From Spirodela intermedia (Eukaryota > Streptophyta > Magnoliopsida > Alismatales > Araceae): DNA of 64,000 nucleotides. The translations under genes were made by a program, and so were the position numbers. The notes beneath the pieces are model-generated. The model ran no database searches, was not told the origin of the DNA, and saw only the letters and a list, made by a program, of their open reading frames with translations. Location: NCBI GenBank assembly GCA_902729315.2, contig LR746273.1, forward strand, positions 6,530,501-6,594,500. Direction: 5' to 3'. Positions 36,814-51,759 of the stretch are shown piece after piece (position 1 is the first letter of the stretch; each line of letters starts with the position of its first letter).

Positions 36814-39622
36814 TTACGGCCCCAGGCGGTACATGCCGTCGCCAAGGAAGTGTCCGTCCATGTAGAGAGCCGCCGCGGCGTTCTGCGGGTGGAACCCATC
36901 CATCACCACAAACTGCATATCTTCCGAAGGCTTCCAGTGACGCTTCCTCTGATTGATGAACCAGTTGTTAATCTGCTTCTGATCAAGACCCGTCGAGTCA
37001 GCCAAGGCAACCTTCTCCGACTCCTGCTCATTTCACGGAATTGAACTTTATTGCGTGCACAATGGCTAGTTATCCTGGAAAACTATTATTCGTAGGCATT
37101 TATACGTACCGATGGATAAGGCCACTTATAGTGCAACTCCCACCAGTTCAGCAGCTTCTGCCTGGCTTCCTTAGGAAGCTTACCTTTCTTCTTCTTCTTG
37201 GAGAATTCTTGTTTGAGGCTACTCAGATACCCGCCGTACTTTTTGAGGAGATGATGCTTAAGCTCGCGATCTTCAGTGCGAGGGTCCATACCGGCAAGCT
37301 TTGCATCCCCCATGACAGTATCGGGGTCCTCCTCAGACGAACCGACGCCTTCACATTTCTCATCTACGCATAATAAAGACAATAAGCCTGTAAAGCTCAA
37401 AGCCAATAATTGACCGAACACCGTAGGAAGACATTATCGTTAGCTGTATAACCTAAACTCACTAATAGTCAAGTTGAAGCGTTCAACTTAACACTACAAT
37501 CAGTTCAATCGAGAACATGAGCTCAACTAAATGCAGCCTGGAAATTTTCCCATAAACATTTGACATAACAAGATGAAAGAAAGTTGTGAGATGAATCCGA
37601 TAACCTACAAACAGACAATTAATAGCTTCACGTCGGGTCAGGGCAATCAACCTTGCGCTTCCGGGAAAGAACGGGGATAGGAATTTTCGACATTTGATAC
37701 GCTAAACCTTCCTCAATAATTACCAGATCTGCTCATATCAACGGCGCTGGTACCGTCAAAACAACCTGGTGAGAAGAATTAGCTCATCTCTCTTTGAAGT
37801 ATCAGATCGTAGAGCGAGAGCGAGAACGGGAGAGAGAGAGAGAGAGAGTGAATATTGGTAAGGTGAAATATTTTGGCACATGATTTTCTGTGGAGAGTAG
37901 AAAAAAGGCAATCCACAGACTACTGACAACGTTATCGTCCTGGTGGTAAATGAACGGTTACGAAATGTAATTCAAATATTCATCTAGAACCGTCAGCCTA
38001 CCTGCATGGTGTTGGCTACTCTACAAACTACGCGAGATCAGGGAAGAAGAGAGCTGCCTACGACGTCTACACACTAATAAAGCCTGTCAAATGAGTTTGG
38101 CAGCCATCGCTAGGGCGCGCATTTTGTCATCCGCAGCTTATACCTTAAGAGTCACATCGTTGGGGAAAATGCCGAGCTGTTCCCTACCAAATCATATAAT
38201 ATACGTGGAAGATAGAAATACAGAGTGAGTGAGAGAGAGAGAGAAACAGAGAAGACACAGGTTTATACACGGGGGAGGGGACACAACACACAGCTATAGG
38301 TCCTAAGGTATTCGGCATCTCGCACGCCGCAATTTGATTCCAACATTGCCACGGGGGAGAGAGACGATAGATCTTCAGCGAAGAAGATCCCCTTTACCAG
38401 CCCTATGGTTGTATGTACGTCTATCAAACCTCTGCCATCCCCACATGCCCTAATGAAGCTCGAATTTTCTTCTGACAGGGACCTGGCGCATGAGCATTCA
38501 ATACCCGGTCAAACATATCCGGCTCTCACGAAACCCTACCTCTTCAAGGTCATTCGAAGAATGTTTACGTACTGTGCTTCTAAAGAACGGACTGTAGCCC
38601 CGTGGCAAAGTTACTGTCAACCTGTAAAAGGATCGGGTTTCCTTGTTTCGTGATATTAGGTCACCTAAATTTAGCTACGAGAAAAGAGAATAAACCAAGA
38701 AGATCACTAGCGTTCGATACTAATTAACTAACAAAATTTAGTCGTAAGTGCGACGTTGCGAGAATACCAGAGAGTGAGCGAGAAGAGCCGTTGGTTAGTG
38801 CGTTGAGCTGTGATTCCACCCTCCGAAGGAAATCCATGGCCTCGTTTAATGGCCTAGTTAGCTCTTCCTTGTACTTGACGAGCATATCATGGTAAGCCTC
38901 CTGATCAGAAAGAAAGCGATAAGAGATGAGAGCGAAGTTCTGAGAGCAAAACTAATGCGAGTTCACGCCATTGAAGCAACAAACACCATGAACTGATCTA
39001 GCTCAGGATCACTAGGAGGATCGCGGCAACCCAGAGCGGCGCGCCGCCGGGATTCGAACTCCCGGGCAATGGCCGCCAGCCTTGCAGCGACCTCCGGTGG
39101 GGAACCGACCTGCGAATCGAAATGGGATTTCGGATACTTTTAATAAATGGCGAACATGAAATAGCCGGTGCATACGATTTCAAATACTGAAGCTACCTTT
39201 TGGCAGTCCATGTAGGCTTCTAGAAGGCTAGAGTATTGAGGGTGAGATATGATCTTGGCCTTGATCGCATCCATATCACCGCTGGAATGGCTCCCGTCGC
39301 CTCCGGCCCTCGCGCTGAAAGCATAGTTGAACTGGCGCTGTTGATGGCCGTAGGAAGATCCGCCTTCGGTCTTAACAGGCGGCTGGAAGGCAGCCTCAGA
39401 GATTAACTGGAAGGGATTGAGGGGTATGTGCTTGTTTGAGGAAGTGGCGGAAGTCGTGTTGTCAGGGATATGTCGCTGCTGCATGGCAGACACTTGCGCG
39501 TTGGAGTTCCTCCCATAGATGGAGCCACCGGGAGATGAAGATGACGACGTGTACATGAATCCTCCCCGCGAGGTGGGAATTGTGTTATCGGCAGTACCCA
39601 TGTGGGGGGGATAGTCTTCCAT
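36814..39622 (-). CDS. KNAT1: Class I KNOX homeobox protein, BREVIPEDICELLUS/KNAT1 (OSH15) type
   Basis: Five exons on the minus strand: 39622-39197, 39109-38987, 38900-38768, 37363-37110 and 37023-36814, all GT-AG and in phase, giving 381 residues, a normal KNOX length. Domains: KNOX1 about 117-158 ([19 protein letters not shown]), KNOX2 about 176-226 ([18 protein letters not shown]), ELK about 259-281 ([20 protein letters not shown]) and a TALE homeodomain to about 345, with the three-residue PYP insertion (309-311) and [10 protein letters not shown] (333-342). The C-terminus ALYMDGH...YRLGP is typical of BP/KNAT1 and its monocot counterparts OSH15/ROUGH SHEATH1, and unlike STM. These nuclear factors pair with BELL proteins and maintain meristem and internode identity. 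Intron 3 (1.4 kb) is long, as usual for the family, and carries a GA tract (about 37829-37848). Confidence 0.94.
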
Positions 39623-42600
39623 AATACTCCCTCACTAAATCAAGGAACACGACTAATTAAACAAACAAAATGATCAAGAGAAGCTCACCGACGAGATGGA
39701 ACGAGCCTGGCGGCCTGCGGATGAGCTAAGGTTTCAGATGCTGAGCTGGGGACGCTGGGGAAGGAGGATCGTAAATAGGAAGACCCACATCGACCCAAAC
39801 ACTAGAAAGTAAGAAAAGCCATGTCTACTGGCTTTCTTTTCCCAGGTCAAATCGGAGAGACGGATGGGAAGGAAAGGCTATCAGTGGCGGTGGCAAATAC
39901 TTAATCTAAAAGGAAGGCTGATGGACAACAGGGACATAGGGAAGGGACGAGTAAAGGAGAGGAAGGAGGAGAGGGCTGGCTTGCCGGGGGAGGCTTACAG
40001 AGATAGAAGGATTTATTACCATGGGACACCTATCATCTCAGATTGTAGAGGGCTCCTGATGAAGGTTGACCATTAGTTTGTGATCGTCTGATGCCGTGGC
40101 GCTTCTCGTAGAGTGGAGGGGGGAACGGTGGCGCTGTCGCACGTGCGATGACGTCCCCTCTCCGCTTCTCCATGGTTGATGGGATCTCCGGAAGAGCTCT
40201 GCTGGTCGGGCACGGGTGCCCAACGCATCTACGGTCCGGTGCTTGACAAGACCGTCTGCTTTGTTCGTGTCCTCCGCCTCTCCCATGCTGTTCAGTCTAC
40301 TTTCAGAGAAAGAAAGAGAGAAGATGCAGAGAGAGATCGAGACCTGACCTAATAGATGGAGTTACTCTCTAGTCGGATCTTCGTATATAAATATTTCGTG
40401 CTTTTTGTCCCTTAATTGACCACCTTCGTTTCTTTTCGCCAGTTTATTTTTTATACAATCTTCAAGTCCTCGAAAATGTGCCTTATTATATCCATTCCAA
40501 TAAATCATTTCGTTTAAACACACATTCTTGCAAAGTTGTTCATATTTCTGAAAGCAAGTCCGAGCTAAATCCTGACAATTATTACTTAAAATTTATTTTT
40601 AAAACTAAACACAAACATTAAGACGTCCTCTTCTCCAGTTAATCTGCATAGTCGAGACGCCCATGAAGTCTAGAAAACCCCAGACTAAAATAATAGTCTT
40701 TAGAATAGGGCTACAACAATAATAAACAGATGATATTTGTCTTAAACATGAACAAAAATTATTACAGAAGGCGAGGGTCGATGGCCATTGAGAGGACCAT
40801 ATCGGGAACAAGGATGTCGAGCCCACGGAGGGGCTACTTTCCGGGGATTAAGAGGCCGTTCTGAGTTTCACGCAAGCATAGGTAATCGGCGAGTTAGAAA
40901 AAAAATGCGCTCGTCTTCCAACACTAAAAAACGAGATCCTGAGATGTTCGTGCTCGGAAGCTTCAAGGTGCGGCGACGCAGCTACGAAAAGAACACTGCT
41001 AGTGCTAGGTAGCTAAACATTCTTTGTGAGTAGCACACGACCGACACAGGAATCGTCAAGAAGCTTCAGGCGCAGCAGGAGACGGCTTGGATTTATAGTT
41101 TGACCAAAGATTTAACGCATTCATCGGCCGAGGGAAACCTGAACCTATGTGCTGTTGAGGGGAACCTATTCCCATTGAGATCCAAGTAATAGTAAATCCC
41201 TTACTACTCCAGAAGGGGTCAAATCTACCTGCTCAAAAGGTTTTTAGCATGTTTAATAGTGCGGTTAGAGTCTTGAGAGAGAACGTGTGGATCCAGCAGA
41301 AAAAAACTGGGGCATTTAGGAGGAAGAACGCGACAGCCAACTACTCTACGAATAATTCAAACGGTAAACGGGGCTCTGAACTCGGAGTCTCTGGGAGGGT
41401 GTCAGGACCTCGCGTGGAGAGTTATAGAGAGAGAAAAGAGTCAGAGAGCAAAGGAGAGTTGGATTTCCGAACAAAGCATGTGTGGGTTCTGAATTGAAGC
41501 TCATGTGCTTGAACTGATGAGAGAGGAGGCATCCCATCAGTCTGGCAGGTAACATCAGAAAGCGAGAGAGAGCGAGAGACGGGTTGTGACAGGGTGGAGA
41601 CCAAAGCCGGGAGGACCTGCAGACAGAGATAGAGAGAGAAAGAAGTTCCTCGTCCCCGCCAAATCCAGTCTTTAGTTATTATTACCTGCAGGAGCAAAGC
41701 ACACAGACTTCCCGGTCTCGTCCCGCCCTATCTCTACACCCAGCCAACAGCCCTCTTTCTCGCCCCTCTACACAACGCTGGCATACCGTCTTCGCTGACC
41801 CTGCTTATGTTGCAGTGTCCATCTCCGGCACTACAAGTCGTAGCGCAGGAAATGGTCCGGCGCCCACAAGCACCTGAGACTCCCGCACCCATTTGCGGGG
41901 CGCGAATCCCTAACCAACATGCGTCCTCTCCCTCTCTCCCTCTCTCCCTTCATCTCTCTCACCCTCCCCCCCCTCTCTTTCTCCATCTCTCGCGTTCTCC
42001 ACCTCTCATTCATCTACAATAACAAGACCGTACCGTCGATGATCCCCAATACAATCAAGATCAAGATCCCTTTAAGCAAAGTATGAAAGCTCCTTTAATA
42101 CAAGATAACCGTGTCTGATGACAAAACTAAGTCCTAATTAGCCCGTGTTCCAATGCCTTTCAGACTTCCGCTACCTCTGTACGTTCCGCTTTAAGCCTCA
42201 AATGCTTTTACATACCTTCGGCATGATACCTATCCTCTACATAAGGGTAAAACTGTCTTGATGAAAATACGCTTCTCATGCCTAGTCCTTCCTTTCTCGT
42301 TTATCCTTTCTCACTATGACCCTCTCGGGGTGAAGAGAAGTTAGAAGAATTTGAGATTAGACACCCCCACTACACAATCCCCCACTGCAGCCCTTGTCTA
42401 CTCGCCCTCGCAGTTTTCCTAGGCAGGAGGGTCCTCCCCCCAACTCATACTGCCAGTTCTCTCCATCTTTTGCTGACGCGATGGAGATATTATTTGACCA
42501 GTATTAGGTACTGTTTGAGGTCGTCCGTCATATGATTACGGTGTCTGTGATGTGAACATACGATGACCAACCCAGAGAATAAAGCAGACTTCCCAGATTA

Positions 42601-45600
42601 ATCACATATTAGTGTTAAAGATTTCATCATCGTCACAGCTTTTACGCCACTCTCCTTGAAGGACTGGCGACGGTGTTCTTGTACTTTCCAAATTTAGTAT
42701 ATTACGAACTGAAGTTGAGACAGCGAGCACATAAAATATCCCAGTAGCTGTCCGAGGAACAGCTATGTCGGTAAGAATGAAACAATAAACTACGAACTAC
42801 CCATTTTCTCTTCTTAGACAACAACCCTACGGAACTGCCGAAATCATGGGTTACATCCATTTTTATTATTTAAATTATATATTTATCTTTTACTTTAAAC
42901 ACAGCAAAACGACATATTCAACTTAACATACCGAAGTTTTACTAGACCTGTATGTCATTGATTAAGTATACAAAGAACCTCTCCGTGAATGCATATGCGA
43001 CTACAATTCTAATTGTTCAGTAAAATCCAAAACAGTATTTTTCAGCTTGATATGATCGGGGTTGCAGAAATTTGCTACCGGCTGTTTGAAAATTGATGGT
43101 TTATGTTATTTTTGCTTCATTTGTAAGCCGAAACATTCCAGTGATGGGATACGCTATTTAGATCAGTACACCTAAAACTGATGTGAACTATCCCGATAAA
43201 ACTATTCAAATTGAATTATATGATTTTTTTGGTATTTCAACGAGAAAAGAGAAAAACAAGACTATGGATAGTAACCCCCTTTTAACGGACGGATCTATCC
43301 CGAGGAAACGCGATACTTCAGTGGAATCCTGGGAATGAGTTATGAAATATATTCCTCATTTTAATAGATCCTCTCAGTAAACAAACGAGACGTGAGGACA
43401 GGCTTTCTTTGCTTTATTTCACTCGTAAGAATTAATCGATAATAGACCTCAATCGGGTATAGATCAATGTTCGATGTTAAAGATACGATACAATTTGCGC
43501 CCGTTTATATCCCGTATATAAATCATCTTAATCGTTTTTTTATTTTAAATCAAGTACAACAAAGTCCTAAAATATAGTCGTCAAAATGATTTAACCGAAC
43601 ATGTTAAAACATGGAATATCACATCGTTAGGTAATCACTATCAGCTGACGTTATTCCAATTCTAAAATATAATTTTAGCATAAGAATTCGTGAGAAATTA
43701 CATGATAATCACGTGAAGCATGCCAACAAACAAATGTAATAAATTGTTTGTCATTAATATGTATGGGATGTATTCTCCGGATTCCCCGTCCTACCATTGA
43801 TGGAGTCAAGAAATAGGGCGGAACCCTGACGGAAGACGTTAAGACTTCCCCTCCCTCTGGAATACGGGCACACGAGCTTATAGTTCACCCTTTGCTATCC
43901 GATTGAAGAACGGCACATGACTTGTCAGGACTGCCTCAGTGACTAGGTAAAATAAGATACTGGATGGACTTCTATATCCGATGGAGACCTCTACATAATT
44001 GATACTCGTTATGCTTACTATGGAGTCCGAGCTGACTTTGGGGTTGGCTGGATCCGACTATGCAGATCGAATGAGAGGGAAACATACACTATTGAGGTAA
44101 ATTATTGTGTTATTGACGTCGGTAAAGTTAAAGTGGAAATAATTTTGCTAAATAATTAATTCTCATCGCGAGAAGATGGGTAATATATCCCTTGGCGGCA
44201 TTACTAGGAGGAAATTGTGCAGGTACGGTGGCAGATGCAGGCTGTCACGCGCCAGCCGCCCTTTAGGCAACACGGTCCGGCGGAGGACACGCGCGGCCGT
44301 GGCAGCCTACAATTTCCGAGTGCTACCGACAATGGTGGCGTCAAGCGGGTCACCAGGAGAGGCACAGCTAGAGAGAGAGAGAGGATTCGACTCTGTGTTA
44401 GAGATTCGACGTTGATGTGTGACGACATATTTTCTACGGACCTTCAGATTTTATTTTACTCATATCTCGATCTGCCGAACAGGCTTTGGGAATGAAACAC
44501 AACAAGCAAACGATTGTGATGACTGACGATGATGTACTAGCTGGGCTCTCAGATTCTCTCTTTCTCTCTACGTTTCTATGTAATCTGTCTCACATTCCTT
44601 CCGATGAGAAATTCCCAGGTGGAGGAGTCGTCCCGTCCATCGTCTGTCAAAAACGAAGGGTACAAGAAGAAGAACAGTAATCAGGTGATGTAGGAGCCTC
44701 GGACGATCAGCTTTTGCTGATCTGGTCATGGAAAACGTGAGGGAGGATGATCTCTCTCTCTCTCTCTCTACTCCTCTACTCGCCGTCACCATACCTTTCT
44801 CTCCCCTCTCTCCTCCTCTTTCGCCGAACAGCTAGTTGGTGGCCATCAAATCAAACATCAACTCGGGCGCAGCGACTTGTCCAGCGCGAGGAGAGACTCG
44901 GGAGTAAGCAATCTAGTTTTGCTGTTGAACGAAGATGGACATCCTGTACTTCAAATCGTAATCATCCAATTTGAAACCAGGAGAGAGAGAGAGTGAGAGA
45001 GAGAGAGCGAGCTTCTCGGTGGTCTTGGTTTCTCACCGCGGGTGATTAACCCCACTAAGCTCTATGACATTTAATATGCATTGCCATTCAATTCGTGGGC
45101 TACAATTCAAGACAAATATTTTGATACAATGGCGTGGGTGCAAATTTACAGACGTAACCGAGACTGCAGTAGATACATTCTACCCCTCACTTTCGTGGAC
45201 GAAGAAAAAAATGATTATCGACTAATTGATGTTTTTTCCACTTTTTTTCGGAGAATAATAGAGTTTATGAGATGATGAAAAGAGCCCCTAAAAAGGAATA
45301 AGGCAAACCAGAATGTCGTGGGCCGTATCGAGCTTGAGGCAGCGTTATTTAATCGAAGAACTCTTTATCACTCTGGTTTTAGCTGATTCTATTTTTTAAA
45401 AAATAAATTTTTATCCCAGTAAAAGAAAGTAGCAGTGCCGGTGACCAATTTGCGAAAATGACAGGTTGTCTTCAAACCTAACAAAAATCAAGGTTTCATT
45501 CCAAAATCATAACACAATTTGTGTAAACTGTAATCTATATAGTTAGTATAATCACACGAATAATATTGTGATTATATAAATGTTACTCCTCTACTTATTG

Positions 45601-48204
45601 TATAATGATTTTAAATTACTATTCAAAATAAACAATGTATCGAACATCATTCAGACTTTCTAACTGTATAATCCTTTCTGTAAATAACATTGCACACATT
45701 AAGACTTTCTGACTATCTAATCCTTTCCATACAAAAATTTGTACAGTTATAGCCTTCTATAGACTACCAAATTTACACACAAATGACAAATTAAACGATT
45801 CATGGCGAAAAATAACAAAAAAGCTAGGAAGATTGATTAGCGATAGTGAATGATCAGATGAACTTGGCGTTGTTCAAAGTTTTCTAAATAATTAGCCCAT
45901 GAAAATAGTCGTGGGTAATTATGGATTGTAGTAAATCTACATCGTCCACCTTAAACCCTTCATACGTTAAGTGCAATGGTGACCGTGTGCTTACCGTAAG
46001 TTTAATATACCTTCTTGGCTAATAGGGAAGGAAAAACATAGCTGGCTGGCTTCAGCCGACAGCCCATTGAATCTTCGCATGATGATTAGTCCCAGGTTGA
46101 GTCAAATCTAAATAAGCCCTTGAAGATTGTTAACTATCCTTAGCACTTCGTTCGAGTTCGGACATCTTTTACGCGATTCGGATCTGAATAAACTCATGAA
46201 AATCTAGTTCCAAATTTAATCAATTTGAAGCACAAACGTTGGCCGGTGCTCCGACGCACTTATTAGAGAGAGATGGGATAACGATGAGATGACCAGATAA
46301 CAACAAATGTAGATGTAACTTTAAGGGAAATATGAACAGATAACAACAAAAAAAGATTTAACTTTAAGGGAATTTCGTCGAAAATTTTGGGGTAGAAGGA
46401 GATAAAACTGTGATAAAAGGATCTATACATTCTAGACTTGATTCTAATCATGATACTCAGAAGACTAGAGTGAGTCACATAAGTTTCATAAAAGCAGAAA
46501 AATTTATACATTTGGCTTCAAAACAAAACAATTGCTCAAGCAACTCTAATCATCATATGAACCTATCTTCCTGAAAGTTCCTCCATCTATTTTCATATAG
46601 ATAATTGATCTAAACACTAGCTAGGGCCAAATGACAGTCGGTCATATTACAAATACCTATATTTAACCCGATTTGTTTGAATGATTTATTTACTAGCATT
46701 TTATTCCGTTTTAAGTTACAACGAATATGTGGTTACCATACATTGCTCATGCCAATATGCCTATGTAATCTAAACAATGAATGGACTGGGTTGATGTATT
46801 TACATGATTGATTACAGAAGATTTGATTATGCTAAAATGCTATACTTAGGTCTAACCTCACGCTTAGATGCCTAGCTTTGAGCAATTACAATCTTTGATA
46901 TGATGTTAAGGAATTAAACTATAGATTTAAATTAGTTGACACAAAGTGAATGATGTGAGTAGATTAATTCATATATAAGTGATTCATCCATTCACTATAC
47001 ACTTGATAACAGTATAACGTACAAAATAAGTTTATTAATGATCATCCTAGAAATTCCATACAATTTTGCATGTTCCTTCTCAGGTTGATTATTAGAAAAA
47101 AATATTAAATAAATAATCTAATTTATTTCAATTGTTTTGTTTCACCTTTTACTAGCCCGATCATGATGATAGGATTGATAATTTTTAAAATTTATATGCA
47201 CTTAATTTAAAACGTGGCGTACATTACTATACTAAGCGTACATCATTAGCATAATATATATATGTGTGTGTTTTGATCTATTTATTATGATACCTGCTCC
47301 ATTTATTAAGCTCCTCTGAGATATTTTCACTTTACAAAAATATTTAATAATTTTCAAATTGACAAATCAGAACTTTACACGAAGTTGATTTTATTGAAGA
47401 ACTAGTTAAATCTATTAGCCTCAATCAAGAACAAGGTTGTTCAAAAGATAACACAAATTCTGCATGGATTTCTTACGTAACCTCGTCTATAGGATTAACT
47501 CACTTGGGATTAGAATATTTTATTTTTGAAAACCTACTAGAACCTTTTTTTTTATAACCTCAATCTCAAATGTCCTATTGGTGAGAATTCCTCCTCAAAG
47601 AGATAGCTTTTCAAGATATGCTTCATATTTAAAAAGACATTATTAGTACGATATTGTGACTATTGGCATACATGGCCAAGAGTCAAGCCTAACTTGTAAG
47701 GCTAGGCTAGTCCTGCTAATCCCTTAGATGTCTAAATTATGGATCGAATTTCTTTAACGCCATTTATTTTATCCTAAGGTTGTCACATTATTTTAAAGAA
47801 TGAGTCATTTGCACCACTTTTGACCTTCTTGACATTAAAACTTTAACATTTTAGCCTGATGTAAAAAGACAGACAATTAAGATAATAATGATTTTTAAAT
47901 CAACTTGTTAGGTTCAACATGTAAAGATGAAAAAAAAAACAACTGTCTACTTGTTCGGCTGTGTTAGAATAGTATCAAATTCTATATTTTTACTCTGGGC
48001 TACTAGTTTTAGGTTGAATGCAATCACTTTCCGAGGTTTATATGACAAAAGAATGACAACACGATTGGAAGAAATTTATTTTGCACAACTTACGCACCAA
48101 AAAAAAAGGACTGGCTCTAATAAGATCCTATGTATTTTGGTTTACCGTTCAAGATGATGAGGAGGAGACGATGATGAAATTAATTGGTACAGGGAAGTGA
48201 ATGT
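39623..48204. other. Long intergenic region, no gene recognised
   Basis: The first kilobase is KNOX upstream DNA; a TATATAAATA string lies near 40383. CT/GA-rich patches occur at about 41.9-42.0, 44.75-44.8 and 44.98-45.0 kb. Short frames on both strands (for example 40038-40286 minus, 44217-44495 plus) have no recognisable domain. From 45.3 kb the sequence is AT-rich. I see no retroelement domain, tRNA or RNA gene, although decayed non-coding repeats are likely. Confidence 0.4.
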
Positions 48205-48637
48205 CTACCGTAGTTTGGACGTATGTTCTTCTCCCACGTTCCTGGTGGTTTGTAGTGGAAGGAAATGACTTCCCCCACCTCTGCTGTACATTGGCTTGGG
48301 TCATCTGCGTACAGGCGAGTCTCGCCGCGTCTGCTGTGTGCAGTGTCCACATTGTTAACTTCTTTGTTGACGTAGTCGTAGTACTGCTGCTCGGAATCCG
48401 CAAATTCTTGGCGTTGGCGGTATCCTGCGAGGTTACAGTGCCGCTGAAGTTCTCACTTCTGGGGCTCCCGGAGTGAACAAGTTGCCAGCTGGCCGGCAGC
48501 TGATTGGCCTTGCTCTAGCCGTAGGTGACCAGGTAGTTCCCGTGAGAGGGAGGGAAGGCCTGCTTTCGATCGGGCACCGTTGTGTGAGGAAAGGAAATCC
48601 TCCGCCAAGTGCTGAGCTCCGGCGATATTGAGAGACT
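48205..48637 (-). pseudogene. PR-1 type (CAP domain) pseudogene
   Basis: Pieces of a pathogenesis-related protein 1 appear in order on the minus strand, but in different frames. AEDFLSSHNGARSKAGLP (near 48600) is the CAP domain start. An in-frame TAG follows near 48515-48517 in the frame that then reads ANQLPASWQLVHSGSP and ENFSG. Next comes DSEQQYYDYVN (near 48400), and near 48230 SFHYKPPGTW, the remnant of the C..YPPGN motif. The GHYTQ.VW block and most of the conserved cysteines are not recognisable, and no signal peptide leads in. At least two frame changes plus a stop make this a broken copy. PR-1 proteins are secreted, salicylate-induced defence proteins, and nothing suggests this copy is functional. 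Confidence 0.8.
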
Positions 48638-51600
48638 CATTGCAGCGTACGGTCAGGTGGCCATGTGAGCGACAGGGGTCTCTGTATGCCTCTCTCTCTC
48701 CGTATTGGTGCAACATAATATGGGAGCATCAGCGAGAGGGATGGTGGGGCTTCTTCTCACAATCCAATTAATCGAACTACACAGGAAAACTTTCAGAGGA
48801 AGTCAGGGACTGGCTTAGGGAAGTCGAAGGGAGAACATCTACTACCTCTTCATTCTCAGTTCATAATTTTTAAAAAGACGGTTACTTGAAGATTTATTTG
48901 GAAATTAAATACTACTAGTCTTTAGAAATTCATAATCGGATCACGGACGAATTAAGAAGAATCGTGTTTTTTTCTGTCTCTACGTGAAACTATGCAGACT
49001 CTAATGTTACATGAAAGAAGTTATAAAGTAGTCTGATTTTATAATATAATCTACATTTACAGTAAATAATAGGGGAGGACTATTAATGGTGTGCTTGCAT
49101 TTCAAAATATTTGTTTAAAACGTTCTCTTTAAAATGGAGAACCAAGTACCCGGGTCTCCAGCTTTAAGTCGGGTATGGACCTTATGAAAGATGCCTGGAC
49201 TCGTGTTGGGCTCATCAATCATGGAAATGTAGGATCTACGAATCGGAATCTGCATCAGCGGCGCATATCCTCTAATAGATTTCAGACTTCAGCAGTCGTT
49301 CATACGCCCCAGAGTAACGAGAAGAGTCATTTTTTTATCCTGTGGTACTGAGGAGCGCTAATTCACAGATCATGCCTCGTCAAGCTATAGTTGCCCTTTT
49401 GTGAGATTCTGATTCCGGGGTAAAGCAATCCCCCAAGTGGTTCAACATGGACATCGGTGTGGAATATTTTCACCGACGGGACGGGTGAAACGTGGCCGAG
49501 TTCCCACAAGGTGGTTACCTTCTTCCCCACCTCGTCCGGTTCTCAACTTGTTTGAAATACTGTGGGGTAATCGCCATGATCAGGACCTAACGTGAAGGTT
49601 ATTTTCCGTCAGACGGCTGTTCTGGGATCTGATCACGTTCCGCCCTCTTCTCTTTGGACAGCCAGTCAACAGACGAGGACCTGAGAGAAGCATGGGAGAT
49701 TCCCATTGGTACAGCGAGCGAGAGTGTGTGTGTGAGAGAGAGAGAGGGAGGAATTGAGACTTCAATCCTCGTTTGAGAGAGAGAAAGTTCGTGTGCGGAA
49801 GGCTTCGCGATCTGCACACCACCCAATAAACTTGAGACTCCAATCTCCAGGCTCTATTTTCAGGGGTTTAATCGGTTCGCCTTGTTGAAGCTTACTTGGG
49901 CCCATTAATCAGATTGAAGATTTTCCAGTGAAATCTTGTCAGAAATACGAAAACTAACGAAAATAGATATTCGATTAGTCTTCTAATGTTCTACGCTAGA
50001 AAAAAGCATCCACTGGGCCTAAACTAAAATCCATGCGAGGACATAAATTTAAAGATCTATAGTAGGTTGGTAGCTTGTTTGGTGATGGAGATGTTGGGCA
50101 AGAATTTTGATGAACGTGTCATATTATATGGTCGACATCAGAGTTGATTAGCAACATTTAACGCCGAGACAACATGGTAATGTTTATGTGATAGTAAGCA
50201 ATATAGTGGTAGTAATGGAGGTGGAAGGTGACATTGATAAGTGATACGTGGTGGTTAGTGGTTGTTGATGTTAAATAATGGTAAATAACTTAAATCTATT
50301 GAATAAAAATGAAATAATATAAATAGAATTATAAGAATACATTAATTAAAATAATAAATTATATAAACTCGAGAAAACTCATTTTTTAATCACATTATGG
50401 GCTTGACCCTCTCTCTCTCCCCCTCCCCCTCTCACATTCTCGAGTGGCACACCTCTACCTTCTATGAATAAAGGTGCTTGTAATATTTGTTGTTGACCCA
50501 ACCTGTCTTTATTAAAGGTGAATGTGAAAACTATGGTTAAATTGTCATTAAGAACGTGAAACGTGGACATTTCACCTCAACAAGAACTTCCCGAAAACTG
50601 AAGCTAGACAGGATTGAGTCGCCTCTAGTTGACTTGTGGTGACCATGAATCATCTTCAATGCCGGTCTACTTAATAAGTCAATTCGAAGTCATTATTGAC
50701 ACCGGCATGGTGGTCATGGTGGTACGAATAAGTTCAATTTGCAATACTCAGAAAGTCAATGCCCAACCCGCACCTCAGACTTGAAATGAAGACCATTAAA
50801 TTGGTGCCATTGACCAGTGGCCTTCATCTGAAGAGGTGGCGGTGGATGATGGCAAACATTTAAAAGGGTTTTCCCTGCCCAACCCGCGTTTCCTGGAAAC
50901 TGTTTATTGATACTCCCGTGGGAGGTGTACGGCTCGATGGCCAGATCACCGACTCAGCATGAGCACTATTATAATTAGATAACTCATGCGTGGGCCCGCC
51001 CCAGGATTGTGAGCGCTCCTTGTTCCGCCTCACACATTACATATTGAACTACTAAACGGGACCAAAAGACATGATGAGCATCTAACTCATACCGTTCATA
51101 AGGTAATCTCAATCCTAAGATCCCAATTATCAAGAACATTGACGATTAAGGAATAAAATAGAGGTTTGATTCAGCACTATAACTGGGGGTTCGAATTAGG
51201 ATTAAATATAGGATCAGTTTTGAGATTCGATTAGTACGTGGAATCTATTGAAATTGGAACGTATTTTCGGATTGAGGGACAGCCTCAAATCATGAAGTGG
51301 AAGGGAGGTCGGGTCTAAACTTTCTTGAGTGAGAGGGTTGGCCAGTTTCATTCCTCCTTTAATGCATAGTTCTTTAAATAATCCTTACAAATAATCAATA
51401 ATGTATGGAAAAATCATTGAAAAAGAAATCTTATATCATATCATTGAACCACGAGGACCTCGTTGCTCGTTTTCAAAGACAGTTATGAGAACACGATTGA
51501 CAAAACATTATTGATGTCAAAAACAATACACTTGTAATCCTGTTAACATTACAATAGTTGAACATCGTTCAGTAATTAAGATAATTAGCCTTTTCCCCTT

Positions 51601-51759
51601 CTTGTACATCAGACCTTGGCCATCACAGCCCAAACATAGGTTGGAAAGTCACACTTCCCCCCAAAACGAGAGATCGCGAGAACCCTCGGCAAGCGGAAAG
51701 ACGACAAAAAAAGAAGGGGATAAAGAAAAAAAGAACGAATTTCACCATGATTCCATGGG
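48638..51759. other. Intergenic, no gene recognised
   Basis: No open frame with a known domain. A short GA tract lies at about 49728-49747, and AT-rich stretches at 48.9-49.1 and 50.0-50.4 kb. The last 150 bases are the likely 3' untranslated region of the ACC synthase gene. Confidence 0.4.
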
